Below are positions 54,152 to 62,157 of a DNA stretch of 64,000 bases, piece by piece. The notes beneath the pieces were generated by a model. The model searched no databases, was not told where the DNA came from, and was given only the letters and a program-made list of their open reading frames with translations. The first letter of the stretch is position 1. The number at the start of each line of letters is the position of its first letter. The position numbers and the translations under genes are program-made. This DNA is from Alistipes sp. (lineage in GTDB: Bacteria > Bacteroidota > Bacteroidia > Bacteroidales > Rikenellaceae): the NCBI GenBank assembly GCA_017937805.1, contig JAGBCX010000079.1:46990-110989 (forward strand), in the 5' to 3' direction.

Positions 54152-55009
54152 CTACTTCATCGTTTCGTTAAGAATGTGCGCCAAGCGATAGGCAGAGCGA
54201 TGATACTGCTGAATGGTCAAGTTGCGATGTTTAAGCAAGAACTCGCGATAGACCTTATCGTTCGGTTTTATCCACTCGTATATTACGCGACAATCTTTCG
54301 CAGTTTCAAGCGCCCAATCCTCGGGTGTTCCTTCGCACATCTTAGCGCGCTTCTTTGGCGAAAGGTTGTCGAGTTTTGCCTGGAATTTTGCATAATCCTC
54401 GCCATACTCGGGATAGAGTGCAAGAATTGACTCTCCGTCCCAAATCTTATGATTGGTACTTGGTTTGCCCTCATACTCAACCGCAAATAGATCCCAGCGA
54501 TATTTTACGCCCGGCTTACGGAAGCAGTCCGGAAACTCGGTGTAGTAGATATGGCAAGGGCAGTGCATATCCTCAATCATGTGAATCACACACTTCAAAT
54601 TCACAACAACAGCCGAATCGGTAAGGTTGCGATGATTCTTCAAATTCTCGATACATACCTTCAAGTTAGGCAACAAGTCGCCATCATTGTTATATGCGCG
54701 CTCGTTGCTCAACTGCAAATTCTTATCGGCTGTAATCATATGCCAAGCAAGGGTGTGCTCCCACTTCATGTGGTAGTCATGCTCGGGGTGTTTAGGATTG
54801 CGAATAGGTTTGCGGATTTCGTCCATCCACGAGCAGTGATCAACCATCGACGAGCCGAGATACTTCTCAATTTTAGTTTTAACCTTCGGTTCAAGGTGCT
54901 TTTCAACGGTGTAAGTAATAAAGCGGTGAGCCCAACCACCCCACGCAAAAGCCTCCTGCGTCGAGAAAATCAGCGCAACAAAGGCAAGAAATGTTAAAAT
55001 TCTCTTCAT
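54152..55009 (-). CDS. S1/P1-family nuclease (paralog 1)
   Basis: 285 residues. Signal peptide ends AFA, leaving Trp as mature residue 1, the N-terminal zinc ligand of this family (WGGWAH with the next His ligand). Other trinuclear zinc ligands are present: SWMDEIR, LAWHMI, HMIEDMHCPCH (H-x3-D-x5-H) and NHKIWDG (H-x3-D). Such enzymes cleave single-stranded DNA/RNA and 3'-nucleotides outside the cytoplasm, probably for phosphate or nucleoside scavenging. Arranged in tandem with a close paralog 7 bases upstream. Confidence 0.87.
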   Translation of the reverse strand: MKRILTFLAFVALIFSTQEAFAWGGWAHRFITYTVEKHLEPKVKTKIEKYLGSSMVDHCSWMDEIRKPIRNPKHPEHDYHMKWEHTLAWHMITADKNLQLSNERAYNNDGDLLPNLKVCIENLKNHRNLTDSAVVVNLKCVIHMIEDMHCPCHIYYTEFPDCFRKPGVKYRWDLFAVEYEGKPSTNHKIWDGESILALYPEYGEDYAKFQAKLDNLSPKKRAKMCEGTPEDWALETAKDCRVIYEWIKPNDKVYREFLLKHRNLTIQQYHRSAYRLAHILNETMK

Positions 55010-55016
55010 TGTTATT

Positions 55017-55877
55017 TTATTTTAGTGTTTCGTTCAAAATATGGGCTAAACGGTAGGCAGAACGCATTGCCTGTCCCTCCGATATTTTGCGATAGCCAAT
55101 AATAAACTTCTTATCAATATGGTCGCCAGGTTGAATCTTATCATATATCGGGTGACAACGCTTGCCTGCGTCCGAAGCCCAATCGTTCAGTGTACCACTG
55201 CAAATTTTGGCACGCTGACGCGCGGAGTACTTATCCATCTTTTGGCGGAATTTCTCGTAATCCTCGCCAAACTCGGGATAGAGCACAAGTATCGACTCGC
55301 CGTCCCATACAGCGTGATATGAGGTCTTTTTATCCTCGTAATAAATCGTCATCTGGTCACGCTTCCTACCACCCTTAACCGTAGGCTCGAAGCAGTCAGG
55401 GAACTCGGTATAATAAATATGTGACGGGCAGTGCATATCCTGCATCATGTGTATCACATATTTAAGATTAATGGCCACTGCAGAATCGGTCATATTGCGA
55501 TGGTTGCGCAAGTTCTCGATACACTTCTCCAAGTTGGGCAACATATCACCGCTACCCTTCGATGAGCGTTTGTCGCTCACGCGAAATTTCTCATCAACAA
55601 CCATGTGATGCCAACGCAACGAAGGTCGATAGGCTTGCATCTTTGCGTGGTCAGGGTGATTCTTTTGGCGTATCGGGCGGCGAATCTCGTCCATCCAGCA
55701 ACAATGCTCTATCATTGGCGAGCCGAGGTACTTCTCCACCTTCACCTTTACTTCGGGATTGAGGTGTTTGTCGGCAGTGTAAGTTATAAAGCGGTGAGCC
55801 CAACCACCCCAAGCCATAGCATCATTTGCAATAGTGAGCAACAATACCACCAGCAATAACGAAAAGGTTCTCTTCAT
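55017..55877 (-). CDS. S1/P1-family nuclease (paralog 2)
   Basis: 286 residues from ATG at 55877, where a signal peptide begins (MKRTFSLLLVVLL, cleaved before WGGWAHRF). All zinc ligands seen in paralog 1 recur: CWMDEIR, LRWHHMV, HMMQDMHCPSH, YHAVWDG. The two proteins align along their full length, clearly a tandem duplication, with differences mainly in the segment after PDCF (VKGGRKRDQMTIYYEDKK here) that may line the substrate cleft. Probably cotranscribed with paralog 1. Confidence 0.87.
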   Translation of the reverse strand: MKRTFSLLLVVLLLTIANDAMAWGGWAHRFITYTADKHLNPEVKVKVEKYLGSPMIEHCCWMDEIRRPIRQKNHPDHAKMQAYRPSLRWHHMVVDEKFRVSDKRSSKGSGDMLPNLEKCIENLRNHRNMTDSAVAINLKYVIHMMQDMHCPSHIYYTEFPDCFEPTVKGGRKRDQMTIYYEDKKTSYHAVWDGESILVLYPEFGEDYEKFRQKMDKYSARQRAKICSGTLNDWASDAGKRCHPIYDKIQPGDHIDKKFIIGYRKISEGQAMRSAYRLAHILNETLK

Positions 55878-55961
55878 GCTTAATATAATTTTATTAGGTC
55901 TATTTTGTGCAAATTTATGTTTTTTATGAAACAAATGCAATTAAAATAGGCAGATTTTGTT

Positions 55962-55990
55962 TTGGTTTTACAATAAAAGCACTATATTTG
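55962..55990 (+). promoter_or_regulatory. Promoter of rho
   Basis: TTG at 55962-55964 and TATATTTG at 55983-55990, 18 bases apart, giving a leader of roughly 85-90 nt. Confidence 0.6.
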
Positions 55991-56005
55991 CATCGTTATT
56001 TGAGG

Positions 56006-56061
56006 CATCGGTGGAGGTTGAAACCGACTTGCTCGCATAACCATCAGTCGTTCGACCGATG
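56006..56061 (+). promoter_or_regulatory. Possible three-way-junction leader of rho
   Basis: CATCG (56006-56010) can pair with CGATG (56057-56061), enclosing two hairpins: GGTT-GA-AACC (56016-56025) and GTCG-TT-CGAC (56047-56056). Lies between the rho promoter and its ATG. Only structure-by-eye supports it. Confidence 0.4.
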
Positions 56062-56083
56062 ATAAATCGCAAAATTGATTTTT

Positions 56084-57706
56084 ATGGAAGATTTGATTGC
56101 TATTCAAGGCAAGAGCGTTGCCGAGTTGCGCGAAATTGCGAAAGTGCTCGGTATCACCGAAACAAAACTATCGAAAAAAGAACTTATTGCCCGAATATCG
56201 GCTATTGGAGCAGAAGCTGACGCAACGTCAACTCCAAAGGAGGAGGTTGATACCACATCTGAGCCATCTGCTCCGGCTCCACAAAAGCGTAAACGTACTC
56301 GTTTGGGCTCGGTCAAGATAGAGGTCGAGAAGCCTGCTGTTGTAGCCGAGAACAGAGAGAAAACAGAGAATAACGCTACAAAGATTGCTTCGGCAGTCCC
56401 TGCAGAGGAGGTCAAAGAGGAAGAGGTTGCTCCTCAGCCTAAAAAACGTGGTCGCAAGCCAAAGAGCGCAACCGCAGAGGCTGTAACACCGGAGGTTGCT
56501 ACACAATCGGAGTCGGCAGATGTTGAGCAGAAAACACCAGAGGCTCAACCTGAGGAGAAAATCGAAAGACCTATTACCAAAGATGACTTTACAGCAGAGG
56601 TCTATGGCGAGGGTGTTTTGGAGATTATTCCCGATGGTTACGGCTTCCTTCGTTCGGCAGATTACAACTATCTCAACTCGCCTGATGATATCTACGTTTC
56701 GCCTTCGCAGATTAAGCTCTTCGGCTTGAAGGCAGGTGATACCGTAGCGGGAGTTATCCGCCCACCAAAGGAGGGTGAGCGATACTTCCCACTCGTACAC
56801 GTTACGAAAATTAACGGCTTGGAGCCCGACCTTATTCGTGACCGTGTGCAGTTCGAATACCTTACGCCACTCTTCCCAAGCGACAAGTTCAACCTCACGG
56901 GTTCAGGTCACAACTCGAAAACTAATCGCATTGTCGATTTGTTCTCCCCTATCGGTAAAGGTCAGCGTGCCCTTATCGTGGCACAGCCAAAGACCGGTAA
57001 GACTATGATTTTGCAGAGCCTTGCCAATGCAATAGCAGACAACCACCCCGAGGTATATATGATTGTACTGCTGATTGATGAGCGACCTGAGGAGGTTACC
57101 GAGATGGCTCGCCACGTCAAGGCCGAAGTGGTATCTTCGACTTTCGATGAGCAGGCTTCGCGCCACGTAAAGGTTGCCGAGATGGTCCTCGAAAAGGCAA
57201 AGCGCATGGTTGAGTGCGGACACGATGTAGTGATTCTTCTCGACTCGATTACTCGTTTGGCTCGTGCCTACAACTCCGTTCAGCCTGCATCGGGTAAGGT
57301 GTTGTCGGGAGGTGTCGATGCAAATGCTCTCCACAAGCCAAAGCGTTTCTTCGGTGCTGCGCGTAACACCGAAGAGAAGGGCTCGCTTACCATCATCGCT
57401 ACCGCCCTTATCGAAACGGGCTCAAAGATGGACGAGGTTATCTTCGAGGAGTTTAAGGGTACGGGTAATATGGAGTTGCAACTCGACCGCCGTATCGCCA
57501 ACAAGCGTATCTACCCTGCTGTCGATGTTGTTGCTTCGAGCACTCGTCGTGAGGACTTGCTCCTATCGCGCGAGGTTATGCAACGTACTTGGGTACTTCG
57601 CAAGTACCTCTCCGATATGACACCTGTCGAGGCTATGGAGTTCCTTGATAAGCAGATGACACTCACTCGCACAAACGAGGAGTTCCTCGCCACAATGAAC
57701 CAATAA
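56084..57706 (+). CDS. rho: Transcription termination factor Rho
   Basis: 540 residues from ATG at 56084. N-terminal Rho_N helices ([21 protein letters not shown], residues 4-45), then a ~120-residue insertion rich in Glu, Pro, Ala and Lys ([12 protein letters not shown]-hook-like motif about residue 125), a cold-shock-like RNA-binding domain ([20 protein letters not shown]), and the ATPase core with Walker [28 protein letters not shown] (Q/R-loop region) and [11 protein letters not shown]. Long charged insertions are usual in Bacteroidetes Rho. A heptamer array starts 1-2 bases after the stop. Confidence 0.96.
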   Translation: MEDLIAIQGKSVAELREIAKVLGITETKLSKKELIARISAIGAEADATSTPKEEVDTTSEPSAPAPQKRKRTRLGSVKIEVEKPAVVAENREKTENNATKIASAVPAEEVKEEEVAPQPKKRGRKPKSATAEAVTPEVATQSESADVEQKTPEAQPEEKIERPITKDDFTAEVYGEGVLEIIPDGYGFLRSADYNYLNSPDDIYVSPSQIKLFGLKAGDTVAGVIRPPKEGERYFPLVHVTKINGLEPDLIRDRVQFEYLTPLFPSDKFNLTGSGHNSKTNRIVDLFSPIGKGQRALIVAQPKTGKTMILQSLANAIADNHPEVYMIVLLIDERPEEVTEMARHVKAEVVSSTFDEQASRHVKVAEMVLEKAKRMVECGHDVVILLDSITRLARAYNSVQPASGKVLSGGVDANALHKPKRFFGAARNTEEKGSLTIIATALIETGSKMDEVIFEEFKGTGNMELQLDRRIANKRIYPAVDVVASSTRREDLLLSREVMQRTWVLRKYLSDMTPVEAMEFLDKQMTLTRTNEEFLATMNQ

Positions 57707-57707
57707 A

Positions 57708-57784
57708 ACGGAAAGCGGAGAGCGGAAAACGGAAAACTGTCCGCGCTCCCTAGAACCCCTAGAATCCCTAGTACCCCTAGAATC
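57708..57784 (+). repeat. Heptamer (GGAAAGC) array followed by nonamer (CCCTAGAAT) array
   Basis: 57708-57739: CGGAAAG, CGGAGAG, CGGAAAA, CGGAAAA, CTG with period 7. 57747-57784: CCCTAGAAC, CCCTAGAAT, CCCTAGTAC, CCCTAGAAT with period 9. CTCCCT (57745-57750) can pair with AGGGAG (57800-57805). Confidence 0.8.
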
Positions 57785-57828
57785 GCTGCGCCGTGACAAG
57801 GGAGGGAGTCCGCAAAACTAAAAAATTT

Positions 57829-58602
57829 ATGAAGAGATTTATTATAGTAGTTATCGCTCTATGTACTGTCCTACCATCGTTTGGCTGGGGGCAGAAGGGG
57901 CACGATGTTGTGGCGTATATTGCCGAGTGTAACCTTGCACCCGAGGTCTATCAGACCGTCGTAAAAAAGCTTGGTAACCACTCATTGGTATATTACGCCA
58001 ATTGGCTCGATAACGCAAGTTACTCCGACCAATATCGTTACACCAAAACCTGGCACTACGCCAATGTGGACGAAGGCTATACCTACGACACAATGGCGAA
58101 GAACGAGAAGGGCGATGTGGTAACCGCAATCAACGGCATCATTGCCGAAATCAAAAGCGGAAAACTCTCGGCAGAGCAGGAGGGGGTACGCCTTCGCATG
58201 CTGATTCATCTTGTGGGCGATATTCACTGCCCGATGCACGCAGGTCGATTGAGCGACAGAGGCGGCAATGAAGTGATTGTCAAGTTCTTCAATAAAGATA
58301 TAAAGTTGCACTCATTGTGGGATACTGCACTTGTCGAGGCAGCTCACAAATGGAGCTACACCGAATGGGAGCAGCAGCTCAACCGCTACTGCACCGCAGA
58401 GCGTAAGGCGGAGATTGCCCGAGGCGAAGCAAAAGATTGGCTCAATGAGAGCCACGCCATAGCCGTCGAGATATACAAGAGCTCTCCGGCGAAAGGCAAA
58501 CTCTCGTATGACTACATCGCATACTACACCCCAGCTATCGAGAAGCAGTTGTTGGCGGGAGGATTGCGATTGGCGCGAATACTGAACGAACTGTACGATT
58601 AG
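57829..58602 (+). CDS. S1/P1-family nuclease (canonical third copy)
   Basis: 257 residues from ATG at 57829. Signal peptide, then WGQKGHDVVAYIAE with Trp1/His6 ligands; NWLDNASYSD, KTWHYANV, HLVGDIHCPMHAGRLSDRGGN and HSLWD supply the remaining zinc ligands. The DRGGN motif is the classical S1/P1 signature and is absent from the two paralogs at 54-56 kb, so this copy is closer to typical bacterial nuclease P1 homologs. Cleaves single-stranded nucleic acids in the periplasm or outside. Separated from the paralogs by rho on the opposite strand. Confidence 0.92.
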   Translation: MKRFIIVVIALCTVLPSFGWGQKGHDVVAYIAECNLAPEVYQTVVKKLGNHSLVYYANWLDNASYSDQYRYTKTWHYANVDEGYTYDTMAKNEKGDVVTAINGIIAEIKSGKLSAEQEGVRLRMLIHLVGDIHCPMHAGRLSDRGGNEVIVKFFNKDIKLHSLWDTALVEAAHKWSYTEWEQQLNRYCTAERKAEIARGEAKDWLNESHAIAVEIYKSSPAKGKLSYDYIAYYTPAIEKQLLAGGLRLARILNELYD

Positions 58603-58688
58603 ACGAGAGAAATGCAGAATGCAGAATGCAGAATTAAGAATTAAGAATTAAAAACAGCTAATGGCTAATGGCCAATGGCTAATAGCCC
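58602..58688 (+). repeat. Mixed heptamer array (CGAGAGA, ATGCAGA, AATTAAG, AATGGCT words)
   Basis: Starts at the nuclease stop codon. Four different 7-bp word families follow one another without a break: GACGAGA; ATGCAGA x3; AATTAAG x2; AATGGCT/AATGGCC x4. Ends 19 bases before the ychF ATG. Confidence 0.85.
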
Positions 58689-58706
58689 AAAATAAAAAAT
58701 AAACTT

Positions 58707-59807
58707 ATGGCATTACAATGTGGTATAGTAGGTTTGCCCAATGTTGGCAAATCGACACTTTTTAACTGCTTGTCGAACGCAAAGGCGCAGTCGGCAAACT
58801 TTCCATTCTGTACAATCGAGCCTAATGTGGGTATTATCACTGTACCCGATGAGCGACTCGTTAAGTTGGCAGAGATTGATAACCCGAAACGAGTAATCCC
58901 TACAACTATCGAGATTGTCGATATTGCAGGTCTTGTCAAAGGTGCATCCAAGGGCGAAGGACTCGGAAATAAGTTCCTCGCAAATATCCGTAATACAAAT
59001 GCAATCATTCATGTTTTGCGCTGCTTCGACAACGACAACATCACCCATGTCGATGGTACGGTGGACCCTGTACGCGACAAGGGCATTATCGATACGGAAT
59101 TGCAGCTCAAAGACCTCGAAACAGTAGAGAATCGCATCGCGAAGGTGGCAAAGCAGGCACAGACAGGTGGCGACAAAATAGCAAAGCGTCAATACGATAT
59201 TTTGGTGCGTTACAAGGAGGTTTTGGAGCAGGGCTTGTGCGCTCGCACACTCGAACTCGACAAAGAGGAGCGCAAGGTTGTAAGCGACCTTAACCTGCTG
59301 ACAGATAAGCCTGTACTCTATGTTTGCAATGTCGATGAGGCGAGTGCCGTATCGGGCAACGCACACACCGAGGCTGTAAAGGCCGCCATTGCTGACGAGA
59401 ATGCCGAAATGCTTATCGTAGCAGCGGCTACCGAGGCTGATATTGCCGAACTCGAAACCTACGAGGAGCGACAGATGTTCCTCGAAGATATGGGTTTGGA
59501 GGAGTCGGGTGTGGCTCGTCTTATCAAGGCCGCCTACAAGTTGCTCGAACTCGAAACATTCTTCACTACGGGAGCCGACGAGTCGCGTGCTTGGACCTAC
59601 CGCAAGGGTACAAAGGCTCCGCAGGCAGCAGGTGTCATCCACACCGACTTCGAGAAGGGCTTTATCCGTGCCGAGGTTATCAAGTATGCTGATTATGTGG
59701 CACTTGGTTCGGAGAAGGCGTGTCGTGATGCAGGAAAGATCGGCATCGAAGGCAAGGAGTATATCGTAGAGGACGGCGATATAATGCATTTCTTGTTCAA
59801 TGTCTAA
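58707..59807 (+). CDS. ychF: Redox-regulated ATPase YchF/OLA1
   Basis: 366 residues. Obg-family P-loop protein that prefers ATP. G1 motif GLPNVGKSTLFNCLSNA, switch region ANFPFCTIEPNVGII, G3 DIAGLVKGASKGEGLGNKFL, the altered G4 NVDEAS (in place of NKxD, which explains ATP preference), and a C-terminal TGS domain (FFTTGADESRAWTYRKGTKAPQAAGVIHTDFEKGFIRAEV). Its last codons lie inside the first unit of a 97-bp tandem repeat. Confidence 0.96.
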   Translation: MALQCGIVGLPNVGKSTLFNCLSNAKAQSANFPFCTIEPNVGIITVPDERLVKLAEIDNPKRVIPTTIEIVDIAGLVKGASKGEGLGNKFLANIRNTNAIIHVLRCFDNDNITHVDGTVDPVRDKGIIDTELQLKDLETVENRIAKVAKQAQTGGDKIAKRQYDILVRYKEVLEQGLCARTLELDKEERKVVSDLNLLTDKPVLYVCNVDEASAVSGNAHTEAVKAAIADENAEMLIVAAATEADIAELETYEERQMFLEDMGLEESGVARLIKAAYKLLELETFFTTGADESRAWTYRKGTKAPQAAGVIHTDFEKGFIRAEVIKYADYVALGSEKACRDAGKIGIEGKEYIVEDGDIMHFLFNV

Positions 59808-59986
59808 TTCATTGAACAGAAATGCATCAATTCTGACCCACCCCTAAATCCCCGCCTCAGGCAGGGACTTGGTTCGCAAAGCGAAAAAGTTGTTCAATGT
59901 TTAACGCATTGAACAGAAATGCATCAATTCTGACCCACCCCTAAATCCCCGCCTCAGGCAGGGACTTGGTTCGCAAAGGCGAAAAA
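59793..59986 (+). repeat. 97-bp tandem duplication including the end of ychF
   Basis: Unit 1 at 59793-59889, unit 2 at 59890-59986, identical over about 70 bases. Each begins TTGTTCAATGTYTAA, the last codons and stop of ychF. Each contains hairpins TTCAATG/CATTGAA, GCC-TCA-GGC and TTCGC-AAA-GCGAA. The 291-bp gap to the next gene holds little else besides the promoter at 60042-60076. Confidence 0.88.
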
Positions 59987-60041
59987 TTGGTCAAGTTGAA
60001 ATTGTTCAAACTCGAACCTCAAATGTCAGATTTGCGCCACA

Positions 60042-60076
60042 TTTTGACATTTTATAAATAAAAATTTATACTTTTG
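60042..60076 (+). promoter_or_regulatory. Promoter of steroid/bile-acid reductive operon
   Basis: TTTTG at 60042-60046 and TACTTTTG (TAnnTTTG) at 60069-60076, 22 bases apart, 23 bases before the first ATG. Confidence 0.55.
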
Positions 60077-60099
60077 TGAGATTTTAATACCCAAACTGT

Positions 60100-60876
60100 A
60101 TGATAGAACTCTCTACTTACAACCTTTTTTTGGCGATAATGTCGGCTACGGCTCTCGTGGTCTTTATCGCTTTGTTCTTCGTGAAGGCCGGCTACGGCTA
60201 CCTCTACAACCCAAAATTCGGTTTTCCGATACCTAACAAAATTGCGTGGGTTTTGATGGAGGCACCCGTATTTATCGCGATGTGGATACTTTGGTATCTC
60301 GGAGGTATGACAACCGAGTTGGCACCATTGGCTCTCTTCTCGATTATCCAAATCCACTACTTCCAGCGTTCGTTCATCTTCCCTATGTTGCTGCGTGGCA
60401 ACTCGAAGATGCCTGTGTCGATTATGCTTATGGGAATGACCTTCAACACTCTGAACGCTTTGATGCAGGGTGGATGGTTGTTCTTTATCGTTCCTACATA
60501 CTTCCCTGACTACTACGCAGATTGGTTCTGCAAGCCATATATCTACATCGGCACTGCCGTATGGTTGTTCGGCTTTATCACCAATCTCCACTCCGACTAC
60601 ATCATCCGCCACCTGCGCAAGCCTGGTGATCGAAAGCACTACATCCCTCGTGGAGGTATGTTCCGCTTTGTATCGTCGGCAAACTACTTCGGCGAGTTCA
60701 TGGAGTGGGTAGGCTATGCTATCGCATCGTGGTCGCTGGCAGGCGTAGTATTCGCATGGTGGACATTCGCAAACCTCGGACCTCGTGCAAACGACTTGTA
60801 CAAGCGCTACGAGGAGGAGTTTGGCGAGGAGTTTACTTCGCTCAAACGCAAGCGTATTATACCTTTTATATATTAA
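60100..60876 (+). CDS. Steroid 5-alpha-reductase family membrane enzyme
   Basis: 258 residues with about six to seven transmembrane helices and no signal peptide. Family marks: QIHYFQRSFIFPMLLRG (residues about 87-103), NLHSDYIIRHLRKPGDRKHYIPRGGMF, ANYFGEFMEWVGYAIASWS, and the C-terminal RYEEEFGEEFTSLKRKRIIPFIY, close to the steroid 5-alpha-reductase ending. Eukaryotic and gut-bacterial members reduce the delta-4 double bond of 3-oxo steroids to 5-alpha products. First of three closely spaced genes with an OYE-type reductase and an SDR. A role on another polyprenyl or sterol-like lipid remains possible. Confidence 0.85.
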   Translation: MIELSTYNLFLAIMSATALVVFIALFFVKAGYGYLYNPKFGFPIPNKIAWVLMEAPVFIAMWILWYLGGMTTELAPLALFSIIQIHYFQRSFIFPMLLRGNSKMPVSIMLMGMTFNTLNALMQGGWLFFIVPTYFPDYYADWFCKPYIYIGTAVWLFGFITNLHSDYIIRHLRKPGDRKHYIPRGGMFRFVSSANYFGEFMEWVGYAIASWSLAGVVFAWWTFANLGPRANDLYKRYEEEFGEEFTSLKRKRIIPFIY

Positions 60877-60900
60877 GACACAAACTAAACACAATAAGAT

Positions 60901-62154
60901 ATGGCAGACGAGAAGAAGGATCTCAAAGAGTCGAAACTCTTTACCCCTTACAAACTCAACGAGCACATCACTCTGCGCAACCGTACTATCCGTTCGGCAG
61001 CGTTCGAGTCTATGGGTAAGGACTTTGGTCCAACCCAAAAGTTGAAGGACTATCATGTAAGCGTAGCAAAGGGCGGTGTCGGAATGACAACCCTTGCCTA
61101 CGCATCAATCAACCGTAGCGGTGTTTCGTTCAACTCGCAGTTGTGGCTGCGTGACGAGATTATCGAGCCGCTCAAAGATATTACCGATGCTATTCACGCC
61201 GAGGGCGCAGCAGCGGGAATTCAGATCGGCCACTGCGGAAATATGACCCACTGGTCAACAGCCGGAAGTTTCCCTGTGTCGGCATCGAATGGCTTTAACC
61301 TCTACTCCCCTACCTTCCACCGTCGTATGTCGCACGCCGAGATTCGTGAGACTGCGAAGGATTTCGGTAAGGCAGTATTACTTGCTCACGAGGCAGGATT
61401 CGATAGCGTAGAGGTACACGCAGGTCACGGATACCTCATCTCGCAGTTCCTCTCGCCATGGACCAATCGCCGTCGCGACGAGTTTGGTGGCTCGTTGGAG
61501 AACCGTATGCGCTTTATGAAGATGTGCTTGGAGGAGGTTATGGAGAATGCGTTGAAGACAAATACTGCCGTACTCGTTAAGCACAATATGGAAGATGGCT
61601 TCAAGAGCGGTATTCAGATTCCTGAGAGCATCGAGATAGCCAAGGAGATCGAGAAGTTCAATGTGAACGGTATCGTACTCTCTTCGGGATTCGTTTCGCG
61701 TGCGCCAATGGCGGTAATGCGTGGCCGTATCCCTACAAAGACCATGAGCTACTACATGGGCTGGAACGAGTGGTTGCAGAAGATCGTGGTCGATTTGTTC
61801 GGTCATTGGATGATTAAGGACTACAAGTTCGAGGAGTGCTTCTTCTTGGAGAACGCAAAGAAGTTCCGCGAGGCGTTGAAGGGCCCTCTCGTATATGTCG
61901 GCGGTATTGTATCGCGTGAGGGTATCGAGAAGGTCTTGGATGCAGGTTTCGAGATGGTGCAGATGGCTCGTTGCTTGATCAACGACCCTGCATTCGTAAA
62001 CAAGATGAAGGAGGGCGATATCTCGACTCGTTCGGGTTGCGACCATCGCGACTACTGCATTGCGCGTATGTACTCGAAGGATATGCAGTGTTGCCACAAC
62101 TGCAAGGAGCATATTCCTGACAAAGTGTGGAAGGAACTCGCAAAAATCGACTAA
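60901..62154 (+). CDS. NADH:flavin oxidoreductase (Old Yellow Enzyme family), 5-beta-reductase-like
   Basis: 417 residues. FMN-binding TIM barrel: FTPYKLNEHITLRNRTIRSAAFESMG, GIQIGHCGNMTHWSTAG, the long signature VEVHAGHGYLISQFLSPWTN then RRRDEFGGSLENRMRF, and VGGIVSREGIEKVLDAGFEMVQMARCLINDP. The C-terminus has Cys-rich GCDHRDYCIARMYSKD then MQCCHNC, reminiscent of the iron-sulfur segment of larger enoate reductases but without the second flavin domain. In gut bacteria such enzymes reduce 3-oxo-delta-4 (or delta-4,6) bile acids. It starts 24 bases after the 5-alpha-reductase-like gene. Confidence 0.88.
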   Translation: MADEKKDLKESKLFTPYKLNEHITLRNRTIRSAAFESMGKDFGPTQKLKDYHVSVAKGGVGMTTLAYASINRSGVSFNSQLWLRDEIIEPLKDITDAIHAEGAAAGIQIGHCGNMTHWSTAGSFPVSASNGFNLYSPTFHRRMSHAEIRETAKDFGKAVLLAHEAGFDSVEVHAGHGYLISQFLSPWTNRRRDEFGGSLENRMRFMKMCLEEVMENALKTNTAVLVKHNMEDGFKSGIQIPESIEIAKEIEKFNVNGIVLSSGFVSRAPMAVMRGRIPTKTMSYYMGWNEWLQKIVVDLFGHWMIKDYKFEECFFLENAKKFREALKGPLVYVGGIVSREGIEKVLDAGFEMVQMARCLINDPAFVNKMKEGDISTRSGCDHRDYCIARMYSKDMQCCHNCKEHIPDKVWKELAKID

Positions 62155-62157
62155 ACT

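Noticed and set aside
58713-59789. A 358-codon open frame on the strand opposite ychF (and similar long antisense frames opposite the OYE gene at 61378-62541, gltX and rseP)
   Set aside because: Cys- and Leu-rich translations with no domain pattern, fully inside well-identified genes; typical of the mirror frame of codon-biased coding sequence.
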